Below are positions 1 to 11,029 of a DNA stretch of 64,000 nucleotides, one piece after another. This DNA is from Lottia gigantea. Taxonomy: Eukaryota; Mollusca; Gastropoda; Lottiidae. The first letter of the stretch is position 1. Each line of letters opens with the position of its first letter. The notes under the pieces were generated by a model that made no database searches, was not told where the DNA came from, and worked only from the letters and a program-made list of their open reading frames with translations. Position numbers and translations under genes: made by a program. The DNA lies in NCBI RefSeq assembly GCF_000327385.1, contig NW_008706746.1, positions 3,421,107 to 3,485,106 on the forward strand, given 5' to 3'.

Positions 1-1608
1 CCAACCACCAGTACTTAAGTCCTAAAGTATTAGAGACTTATAAAGGATTAAAACGTTGCAGAATTTAGGCTTTTCAAAAGGATTAAAAGAAGAGATTAAT
101 GGTAGATATTAAGCAATAATACAAATACTATATTAACACTTATAGATTAAATCTACCATTATTCATTACAGACCACCATTATTCATTACAGATCAATTCT
201 CTTGAGTATCCTAAATGACTATTTTTTCTCCTTATAGATTGCAATAACATAAGTTAATGTAATTTCCAACCAAATAATTTCATCATTTCCCACTAATACC
301 AACAAATTAATCTGATAAGTTATCCCTCTTGAGACAATTTGATGATAAACTGTCATATATCAAAATAGAGCACTCAGATATTTTAGCACCTTGTCAAGCT
401 TTAATGGACAATAAAAAGATCAAGGTGATTCATTAGCACTGACCATTTACAAAAAAAAAACCAATATATTGATTATGACAATCAAAAGTGAAGAAACAAA
501 AGTGAAGAAAGTTAAAGGTAAGAGGGTATTTTGTAGGTAAGAAGAGAGAGCATATCAGAAGTTGCTCTCACATTTTATAGGTAGCAATTGGTTATAATGC
601 ACTTATATTGGAATCTAATAACTACAGTATTAAGGTTTTAAATATGGAGTAAAATGTATTACTGACAAACCTACAATTTTTTATATTGGACTCAGCTGAA
701 TTGTCTCTTTTCTTTTCCAACAAAGTCAAACATGTGTTTAGTAAGAATAAATATTGTTTGGATACACTTGTGTTATCAGTTTCAACACCTTAATATTATC
801 ATCAGTAATTAAATCTATATCAATCAATTAAAATGTGTTCATAAGGTAGGAATGTGTAAAGGATATTTGAATTATCTGTATATTCAGATACTAACAGTAT
901 TTCCATTCTCCCACAAAGATCGATAAGTTTGCTCTTAGGTACACAAATTAAAAAATATCCAAGGTAATTACATCATTGATTCTGTCAAGTCTGATAAGAT
1001 ATAAAATTGTTATTTATTATATTTAGTGGATTGTTAATACAGATTAAAGATGCTGTTATATGAGATATTTTATGGTAATTAGGTTTACTGTAATAAACGC
1101 TGACCTACTTGGTGCTGGTGGTAGATCTATTAAAGTAGTGTTCCCAGATAGATCTGATAACAGTAAAATTCAAATTTAAGACATTAAAAGAACTGAGCAA
1201 TGTACTAACAATGCATGAAATACCAGGAAATTATAAAGTTTAGCATCTAGTGGTGTAAAAACAATTTCTTGACCTTAAGCTTCTAAAGAAATCACCACCA
1301 GAGCAAAAAACAGTCTCAAGTGTAATTCACCTTTCACAATATACATGTATTTCATTTGTGATTTTCATTGAAATCTGTGATTTGTTCCTGTTATATCTGG
1401 AATGTTTAGATATATCTATGCTATATATAAGGTATATTAGAACTGACTGGTTTTGATATAGAAGCTGTTTGAAAACTAATCTTAAATTTAATCAATTTAT
1501 TTTTATGCTCCAGATATAAAATTAAAGTACACTGAATTTCCTGTACTCTCTGAAATTCCATGTCAACAATTCTAATATCAGTTCATTTTGTATCTAAATG
1601 GAAATATA
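1..1608. other. AT-rich DNA, no gene seen
   Basis: I see no exon with a plausible splice frame and no recognisable protein similarity on either strand. The stretch is AT-rich, with short homopolymers. It may be intergenic or part of a long 5' intron of the TRPM gene downstream, whose earlier exons (N-terminal region and S1) were not found in the window. Confidence 0.5.
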
Positions 1609-1612
1609 CATA

Positions 1613-2686
1613 TGTAGCAGGAGGTAATCTAGGGCAGTTATTTCAGACCAAAAACTCACAACCCAAATATCAATCCTGTCGTGTCTCAATACACCAGGAG
1701 TTCCAGGTTCTTTCAGGATACTGTGATCTCAATGGGAAGTAATAAATAATTAAACAAAAACACATTTATTAACTCAAGACAAGACATCACAGAACGAATT
1801 TCAAACAATACATTAACACAAACATTGAAAACCCTCGATTCAAGACCATAGTCCCCGTTTTAGATTATTATCGAATGAGTGGAACGTTATGTTCCCGATT
1901 CAGGTTTGACTGGAAACCAAACCGACCCAAGGCAACCACAACCCCAAATCAAACAGCCAGATCGTCACTAAGGTAAGAGTCAATTCTATGAGCGGAGTGT
2001 TATAACTCCCACAGGACGAACCTACTTACCCTAAGTCGTTTACCGACCGACTGCCTGTAATAAGGTACAATCGAACTTTTTTATAGTGTTTGCTCATGAA
2101 AATCCCGTGCAATGCTAAAGTCAACTCTCATTGGTCGAATCCACACTCAATTGATGAAATGCCATAACGTACAAAACTATCCGGAAACTCCAACTTCCGG
2201 TTCATATCACCATGCAATATTATAGGATTATCTATTTACCTTCATTAAGTGAAATGCACTAATTAAATACGGTAGTAATCTGAGTAATCTCTACTTATTT
2301 TTAATCTGTTAATCTATATATGTATCATCGGTGAGTTTTGCATATTCTATGGATTGCCATGGTTATCCAGGTAAAGGTAGCCTATTGGAAAGTAAACATG
2401 GTATCAAAAAAATAAAAAGGGAGAGATCACAGAGACAGAATAGAAGACAACAACCCTGAACCGAATGTGTAAATATTTGTATATATGAATAACTTGTAAA
2501 TATATCATTATTGTTACTGAAGAATTAATACTATACAAGAGTTACGTATTTTTATGAAGAGATTATGTACCTATCCTACAGAGTGTCCCAATCGGTCTCG
2601 CTAAAGCTACACCCCCAGATAAAGTTAGAGACCGGTAGGTGATATTCGTATCAAATTACAGTACATTAAATATGCCACCTGCTACA
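1613..2686. mobile_element. Solo LTR, probably Gypsy-like, 1074 bp
   Basis: The element begins TGTAGCAGGAGG and ends CCACCTGCTACA, giving TG...CA ends with short imperfect inverted repeats, and is flanked on both sides by the 4-bp duplication CATA (1609-1612 and 2687-2690). It is more GC-rich than its surroundings. A TATA-like CTATAAAAAAG and an AATAAA-type signal can both be read on the minus strand, but orientation is not settled. No internal coding region accompanies it, so it is a fossil left by LTR-LTR recombination. The intact target duplication argues against great age, though a solo LTR cannot be dated alone. The superfamily is inferred only from the 4-bp duplication and ends. Confidence 0.6.
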
Positions 2687-2924
2687 CATATATATGTGCT
2701 GCAAATGACAAAATAGATCATAAATCTTTAAAGAGCACTTCACACTCTTAGATCAATTTCCATTTGAATTTTTTTCCCTTTTTGCAAAAAAAGCAAAATG
2801 ATTTTATTTTTACGAAAGAAAAAAATCCCTAAATAAATGTTTTTAATAACCAATATGAATTGAACTTGTCAGATATTTAATTCCTTTAAAATTGGAAGTG
2901 TGTAAGAAATTCTATTATTTTACC

Positions 2925-3520
2925 TAATAAAATGGCAAACTTCTTTTTGATTTTATTGAATATTGTGGCAGACCTTGATGACTTTATAATTATACTCAGT
3001 GGCAAACTTTGATGATTAAAGGCCTGTTTACATGAGTTTGACTTGGACCAGAGGATTTACTGACCCGGATTGACTTCGGAGTTCAAAACTCTGGGGCCAA
3101 CTCTGTTCATGTTTACACAAGGACAGTCTGCTAGGTCGCAATTTCAGTGAAGACTGGGCAACCAATGACATGGTTTAGCCATCTGTCAGCATAAACTGCT
3201 GAACTCGGATCGAAATGGAGTTCGACCCTAGTAAAGACTGGAGTCAGCAACTCCAGTGTGGCCCCGGAGTCAACTCTTAGAGTTTTTGATGTGTGAACAA
3301 ATGCCCCCGGGCCAACTCTTGGTGAACCCAGGGATTTTACTCTCATGTAAACGGCTCTTTAAGGATAATACCCAATAAAACGGTAAACTTAGACGACATT
3401 ATGATTTTACTCAGTAAAAATTGCACACTTTGATGATTTTGTGATTATACTCAGTAAAATTACTAACAAGTCTTTAAATGGCAAACTACTGATGATCTTT
3501 GCCAGTTATCAATCTGAATC
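2925..3520. repeat. Decayed tandem repeat interrupted by a miniature element
   Basis: Phrases such as TTTGATGATT, GATTATACTCAGT and AATAAAATGGCAAAC recur at roughly 50-100 bp spacing on both sides of the TTAA-flanked element at 3020-3358. This suggests an old tandem array split by a later insertion. Copies are degenerate and boundaries approximate. Confidence 0.4.
3020..3358. mobile_element. TTAA-flanked MITE, 339 bp
   Basis: The ends are AGGCCTGTTTACATGAG and, read inward from the other side, AGAGCCGTTTACATGAG. They form a 17-bp terminal inverted repeat with three mismatches, bounded by TTAA on both sides (3016-3019 and 3359-3362). TTAA duplications are typical of piggyBac-type transposases. 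There is no transposase; a 71-residue open frame inside is not meaningful. The interior is GC-richer than the flanks, with repeated CTCTGG and CAACTC motifs. PIF/Harbinger was considered because of the GGCCTGTTTACA-like end, but the TTAA symmetry fits better. Confidence 0.6.
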
Positions 3521-4969
3521 AATAAAATGACCTTTGTCAGGTATTTGATGACTTAGTTTGTGATTAAAACATTTTCGAATGGCTTTCATTAACACTAATG
3601 GTAAATATTGACTAATTTTCAGAAATAGTGATTCTTCAACACAAACTAAAGTATCTTGTTACAGTATTTTTTTTTCATTGAATCAACAATCATTATGATC
3701 TGAGGAGTTTAATTATCATGGTATCTAAGCCAGAATAAAATATAGTAGGTTTGTCTTAGTTGTATTTTCATTTTGAACGTGTGATACTTGGTTGATGATT
3801 GTTGATCATTAGACTGCTTATTGTCATCTTTTGACTCTGTTTTCTGATCTTATTTAAATGATGTAAAGTTTTTAATATTGATAAAGTTCAATATAAAACT
3901 AGGTTTATTAGGGAATGAAAGATGGGCTTCATTTCTCATTAAATTTATTACCCTATGGAGTAAGATAAAAACTTTCAAACAAAACTTGTTGATTTTATTT
4001 ATGCATTGAATGCTTTTATTCAATTTTCTGCTAATGCAATGAGTATAGGCAAAAAATGAAAAAGTGTGAGTTAATAAAAGACAGAAATTACAAAGGCAAA
4101 GGAAACAAAAACAGAATGTTAGGAAAGAGCTTATTTATGCAAAGTTCAATACACACGCACTAAAGACACTCACAGAGGAATGATGCAAAACATACTGAAA
4201 AAAAGAGGAATGAAAAATAAATATTATTTAACATGAAGTTGTATTAAATTGATACCAAGTGACATCAGTACTATAATAGAAAACTAAAATGTCCGGGAGA
4301 GAATACATACTTCAAATATTAAAGCATACTTACTATTGATGTCTTAAATTTTTTTTTTTATCCAGTACGTCAAGATTGATCTCAGTTTATTTTTTAATGT
4401 TTTTAATTTTGTACTGAGACTAGAATCTATATTGTGTATATAAACAATAGACATCTATGTTGTATGTGATTGGTCAATTATATTCTCTTACAATTTTATT
4501 GTATTTAATTTACATGGAGGAGCGACAATTAATTCTTCAAGTAACATGAGATATATGTATATATATTATTCAGATCTTGTCATTGAGGATAATGTTTATG
4601 TAAGTTGAAATGTCAGGCTTTAATCTTTCTGATCAATTATTATTTCAGTTGCCGAGGGGGTAAAATTTTTATATCTCATTTCATCTTGTGCTTGTTCCTC
4701 TAAAAATGTTGTAATAATTTAAAATGATTTCTTCCTCGTTTCAGGCTTTTTTGCATTCACATTTCTTAATTTCTGAATATAATTTGATGTGGGTTTGTGG
4801 ATGTCTGGGTTTGCAATATTTTTTAATTTTCAAATTGAAATCACAAAGAAAATTGTTCTATAATTTCATTTCAATTAAACCTAAGTAATGGTATAGAATT
4901 CCTTCAGGACTATATCATACACCATATATATATATCATATATACCTTTGATAATACAGCCTTCAACTAC
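3521..4969. other. AT-rich DNA, no gene seen
   Basis: There are no exons or recognisable elements. The stretch ends in a short TA-rich run (about 4921-4945) just before an assembly gap. Confidence 0.5.
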
Positions 4970-5358
4970 NNNNNNNNNNNNNNNNNNNNNNNNNNNNNNN
5001 NNNNNNNNNNNNNNNNNNNNNNNNNNNNNNNNNNNNNNNNNNNNNNNNNNNNNNNNNNNNNNNNNNNNNNNNNNNNNNNNNNNNNNNNNNNNNNNNNNNN
5101 NNNNNNNNNNNNNNNNNNNNNNNNNNNNNNNNNNNNNNNNNNNNNNNNNNNNNNNNNNNNNNNNNNNNNNNNNNNNNNNNNNNNNNNNNNNNNNNNNNNN
5201 NNNNNNNNNNNNNNNNNNNNNNNNNNNNNNNNNNNNNNNNNNNNNNNNNNNNNNNNNNNNNNNNNNNNNNNNNNNNNNNNNNNNNNNNNNNNNNNNNNNN
5301 NNNNNNNNNNNNNNNNNNNNNNNNNNNNNNNNNNNNNNNNNNNNNNNNNNNNNNNNNN
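4970..5358. other. Assembly gap (389 N)
   Basis: A run of N directly abuts the 33-bp minisatellite. The gap was probably caused by failure to assemble that array, so true array length is unknown and open frames across the gap are artefacts. Confidence 0.95.
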
Positions 5359-6067
5359 AACAATCATATTTAGGTCAAATATAGAACTTCCAACAATCAT
5401 ATTTAGGTCAAATATAGAACCTCCAACAATAATATTTAGGTCAAATATAGAATTTCCAACAATCATATTTAGGTCAAATATAGAACCTCCAACAATAATA
5501 TTTAGGTCAAATATAGAATTTCCAACAATCATATTTAGGTCAAATATAGAACTTCCAACAATAATATTTAGGTCAAATATAGAACTTCCAACAATAATAT
5601 TTAGGTCAAATATAGAATTTCCAACAATCATATTTAGGTCAAATATAGAATTTCCAACAATCATATTTAGGTCAAATATAGAACTTCCAACAATCATATT
5701 AAGGTCAAATATAGAACCTCCAACAATAATATTTAGGTCAAATATAGAACCTCCAACAATAATATTTAGGTCAAATATAGAACTTCCAACAATAATATGT
5801 AGGTCAAATATAGAACTTCCAACAATCATATTAAGGTCAAATATAGAACCTCCAACAATAATATGTAGGTCAAATATAGAACTTCCAACAATCATATTTA
5901 GGTCAAATATAGAACTTCCAACAATCATATTTAGGTCAAATATAGAACTTCCAACAATAATATTTAGGTCAAATATAGAACTTCCAACAATCATATTAAG
6001 GTCAAATATAGAACCTCCAACAATAATATTTAGGTCAAATATAGAACTTCCAACAATAATATTTACC
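5359..6067. repeat. 33-bp minisatellite, about 21 copies visible
   Basis: The unit reads AACAATCATATTTAGGTCAA plus 13 more bases ending AGAACTTCC. Because 33 is divisible by three, the minus strand is open throughout and reads as an 11-residue repeat, MIVGSSIFDLN. Units differ at a few fixed positions (M/I, S/G/N, N/H), and nearly all of those changes alter the residue, which suggests no coding constraint. The last unit decays at about 6067. The array continues into the gap at its left. Confidence 0.9.
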
Positions 6068-8536
6068 GTAGGTCAAATTTTCATAATTGCACTATCAGAT
6101 GATGACAAAAATTGCAATCTTGCTGTATCAGTAAGAATAATTATATTTAATGGTGTAATTTATTTGTCACTGTATCAACCAGTGCCATCATTATCCATAT
6201 AATTACAAGTAATTAAATTGGGATATTTTGGTTGGAGATAAAGTTGTATGCCGTAGAAGTTGCAATAAGCACATTTTGTCACTGATATAGTACTGATATA
6301 GTGCTCAATACAACAACTGTAGAGCTATATATAGAAATATTAAAACAGATCCTGAAACATATTGTTACTCAAGAGTTTTATGTTGTGCAATCTTGAGACA
6401 TCTGACTTATTTCAGGTTGCGTCCATTGAACTGACAAGATATTGTGCAACTTTCATGTTGATGAATTAAGCGAGGAGTTTATAGTTTTACTAAATTTAAA
6501 AAATTGATATTCAACAGTTCAAAAGCTTTTAACAGGAAGTCTTTAATAATCTATGAACTGTGTTGTGTACTCTCTAAGTTTTGAATTTAGATCATGAACC
6601 CTATTCAAAGTTTCTTATTGAAATCATTCTAAGAGTAATCACCACAATTCATTCTATACCAGCTTCTGACAGATTGAAACAATACTCTTATATAAATATC
6701 AATTTACCTTTCACATTGTTTTCCTATCTGAATTGTCAATATAGTTAAAGATTTCATCGACTATACACAATCAAACAATCTCCAGACAAGAGATAATTTC
6801 CTTTTACAAAGAGAATTGAGCAATCATTAAATTGTCTTAGATCATCAGCAATGTTTAAATAAGATTGAAGAATTGTTGAGGACTGTCAGGAATTATAAAG
6901 AAAGACTTACCATTGCAGCAGTCCTTGGCATAGTTTATCCTAATTTTCTCAAGAATGGCCTTGAGAGTCAGATAAAAATGGTAACATAATTCACTTTTTG
7001 AAATGTTCCATTTAGATTGTTCCTTGCAGGTATTTCTACAGACACGATTTTCTAGTTAAAAAGCCAAACTTTTATATGTCTAGAAGGTGTTTATCAAAGT
7101 TGGAATTTGACATGATCCTTCCATGATAATGATCTTTAATGATACTTTCATAGAGGAAACAAAAAGATAAGACTATCATTGTCAGAACATCCTACATTAT
7201 TTTTAAGAAAATAATACAATTTATTTATATCATATCTCTTCTTCAAGTGATTAACTCCTATAGTCACCTTGTTAGAGAATTAAAGTTATTGTTTATTATA
7301 GGGATATGATGTTAACCATTTGATAGAGCTTAATTTCAGAAATCCGCTTTTTAGACTTAAATAATGACCGCTTCTAGATAAATAGTTTTATAAAACAGTA
7401 TGTTTTATGTTAAAAATGACAGTCTTGTTCTATTAGATAAGTTTTTGTTCACTTTAACATTTTATTCTCTTACGTGTTCAACCTTTATGTTTGTTCAAAT
7501 TTTTATGAGGATTTAATTGATATTTAATTTATAAGGTTCAGAACATTAATGCCAATTGATCTGCTATAGATTGTTTAAGATGTATATTTATTTTTAATAG
7601 GTGTTATCAGGTAATTATTGGCCAGCCCTCAAGTTCCACCAAATATAAAATGTAATGAAATGGTTTCAACACACCTGAAGTCATTCACCTATAATTTTCT
7701 TGGAATTAATGGATCAAAATTGTTCTAATAATTGAAGGAAATCATCAAGTCCTTTCCAAGCACCTTTGGGCATTTCTGTATTCACGTATTGTAATTGATA
7801 AGTTTTTAGGGTATCTGAGTGTAAATTCTGAAGTCATTATGTCCAAATGTGCAGGTAGTCATCCTAGAAGCTTCCTTGTTACAAGCAATATCAATAAAAT
7901 GCAGTCTTGACAAAGCTTGAAGTTAATTAAGGATATAGAATTATCAGCAATTTTCAAAGTTCACATATTATAGCAAAATTAAACAACTTAAGATTCAGTC
8001 AATATCCAGTATAAATTCATTTGAGGCGTTGAAACCATCCTTCTCAGAAATATCAATATTTATGATTTGTCATGTTGACAAGTTTTAAAATTAAAGTACT
8101 GACCGAAACTTGGTTAATCTATATATGTTCATTCTTGAGGGAGAGTTCCTATTAAGAAATAAATTAGAAGTCTTATATCTTAACATCCTTCTAGACTTTA
8201 AAGTGTTGAAATATATTATCAATAATTCCTCTCACAGGAGACCACATTATTAATATTTTTCTGGGTTTTCACAAAATACCTTACACTTTACTTGTCTACG
8301 TTTGTAGCCTCTATCACTCAGTCTGTCTTTATCTACACTGTGATGAAAGATGAAGACAGGAGAAGTCTGGTGGTTTAAAACAAGTAATTTTGCAGAATAA
8401 CTATTATATGAAAGAAAAAGTCTATTTAAAAATTGAAATATTATCAGTTTGTGATTAATATTGGAATCTGTCAGTCAGTCGACCTACACTTAGATCTCAA
8501 TCAGATGTTCCATAATCATCTCATCTCAATCTTAAA
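6068..8536. other. AT-rich DNA, no gene seen
   Basis: Nothing recognisable on either strand: no exon, RNA gene or element with clear ends. Confidence 0.45.
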
Positions 8537-8740
8537 CTTAGAATATAATATAGGATCAGATATCTGACTACAGTCAGGTGTCCAGACTTAGATTATAATA
8601 TAGGATCAGATCACAATCTGAATGCAGTCAGATGTCCAGACTTAAAATATAATATAAAATCAGATATCTGACTACAGTCATGTGTCCAGATCTAGATTAT
8701 AATATAGGATCAGATCAAACTCTGACTAAATACAAATTGT
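8537..8740. repeat. About 50-bp tandem repeat, 3-4 copies
   Basis: Units starting CTTAGAATATAATATAGGAT begin near 8537, 8587, 8641 and 8691, each followed by a CAGATATCTGACTACAGTCA-like core and GTGTCCAGA. Spacing is 50-54 bp and copies are imperfect. The core is partly palindromic (AGATATCT). Confidence 0.75.
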
Positions 8741-11029
8741 AGGATCAGAATCAATTTAGGCTAAAATCAGGGTAATATTTTTATGAATTGCAATTCAACA
8801 TCACACCATGTAGTATCCATAGAGTCTAAGAATAAAGAAGACAACATTTCTAGGTAATTCCTTTATGAATTGTGGTATACATCTATTTGATTTAAAATTC
8901 TAGAAATTATCAAGACCAAAGTAAACTTTATCCTGTCATTTTGTGTCTGTGTTTAGAAGTTGATTGAGTTAAGTGATTCTGTGAGGTATTGTAATTGAGA
9001 GAAATGTGAGGTCATATTCAAATTTACTCCTCAAATTCAATTTATTTGTATGAATTAAGAGATTAAATAAAATAAGTAATCCTATATTTCAGACATTAAT
9101 TCCAGGTTTAATGTTATTGACATTTTGAAATGAAATTTAGTGCTAATAGCTAAAAATTACAATATAATGAATAGATCTTCTGTTCCATTTCAATAATAAA
9201 AGTTTCTTACATATTTGATAGTTTCTTTTGTCAAACAATAAAAACTTGTGATTAAATATTCAAATTGGCTAGACAGATAAATCTTTTATTATTTACCTTT
9301 TCTGTAGAAAAAAATCCAGGCTACATCAACAATTACCATTTCCTGTTCCACAGATTAGCTCAATTTCGTGATATAATTTTTTCCACTAATTCATTCAGTA
9401 CATCTTGTATCTGTAATTTTTTCGAAATCTATGGCTCCAACAGTTTTACAGCATGGTTTTTACACAAAACATTTATTTAATCAATTAATACTATCTTTTT
9501 ATGGTGTTTTAAATCAAGTTCCAATAAATTTAAGTAGCACTCGAGACAAGCACAATACTCCTTCTTCGTTAAAATGATTTAACATAAGAAACCTTTCATA
9601 AACTTTAATATATAAGAGTGTTTTGATGACACTTTATACTTTTTCTCAGCTATAGATGGACACATCCTGGTTCGAGGTTATTGTCATATTAGGTACCATC
9701 TTGTGGAGTTTCCAATTCAATATTTCAAGGATGTTCAACGTTGTGTCCGACAAGTTATATTTCGTTGTTTACTAATGTCCAGTTTGACACATTTCTAAGA
9801 TTTAAAATCAGGTTTAAAGATTATATAAAACCTTGAATTTTTTTTTTGTACAAAAAATTGATTATCCTATTAATTTTCACAAGTTTTCAACTTAAACACC
9901 TTTGACCTATTCAAGCCACACCACATTAGATGTTTCCAGTGTGTTTCAAGATAAAAGTGTCCTAATAAAGCTGTCAAGAAAGTTTGAATTGGTAGTAATC
10001 TAAGAAAGTTTTCCAAGCGACCAATGAATGCTAAATATTATGGGAAGAAGCAGTCTGGTGAATGAGACAAACTACCTCCTGTAGATCAATAATATTGTAT
10101 ATATACTCGATGAATGAAAGAAGATTTGTGGCGTGGGTTGTCATCTTAATTCTCATTTCTTATTGGACACTTTTTTCAAATTTTGAGGTATTCCACTGTC
10201 AAAATTGTGAATATTAATTTTTACTTCGAATACATATGAAATGAGGCTTAAGAGGAAGAGTAATTATATGTAGATCTGCCAGGCTTTGCCTTCTGGATAA
10301 GGAGGGAGTTTTAAATTCCTGACTGATATAAGAATTCTGTTATATATGTAACCTTTACCCTTGAGATATTAAAAGGAAAATTGATGCTGGAGTGAATCAC
10401 TATTTAATATCTAATTAAGGTTTTTAATACATTTATGTCTTCTGGGTCATTTTCTTTGATAAGTTGAACTTTTTGTATTGGATTAATGATAGCACCTACA
10501 AGTATATCAATATGAAATCATTTAATAACTATTATAATATGTTCACATCATGTTGAGATGTCATTTAATAATAGATAAAATAACAGTTAATAAAAAAGAA
10601 TGTATAACACTTCAATGGGTACATAAAGGTCACTTTATATTTAATATTGTCAAGTCAAAAGTCTAATAACATGAGACAAGTTGAATTCCTGCTATTCCAC
10701 TTGGCTCAGCTGTAATAGCTACCTTTTAATCATAATCTGTAGTAGGTTATAAAAAGATAATAAAAAAACACAAGTAAACTAATCTGGAATAATTCACAAA
10801 TCTGATCTGATTTCTCCCTGGGGAAATCATTCAGTACAATTCCATAAAGCAAAACAATTTGATTCTGTTAGATTTGTCAGTTATTCAGTCAAATTTGTAC
10901 TTAAAAGATTAACTTCAACTTTGATGCATTATTAAATTTATGAGTTTGTCAAATATGGCGATTTGTGGAAATCTAATTGTATGGAAAAACAATATGATGT
11001 TGTAACACAAGATGATAACAATGAAAAAC
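8741..11029. other. AT-rich DNA, no gene seen
   Basis: No supported exon. A 71-residue open frame near 9265 lacks splice sites, similarity or composition to make it credible. Confidence 0.45.

Noticed and set aside
4966-5994. 342-residue minus-strand open frame of MIVGSSIFDLN repeats
   Set aside because: It is the by-product of a 33-bp minisatellite and an N gap. Unit variants mostly change residues, there is no start context, and no splice structure ties it to a gene.
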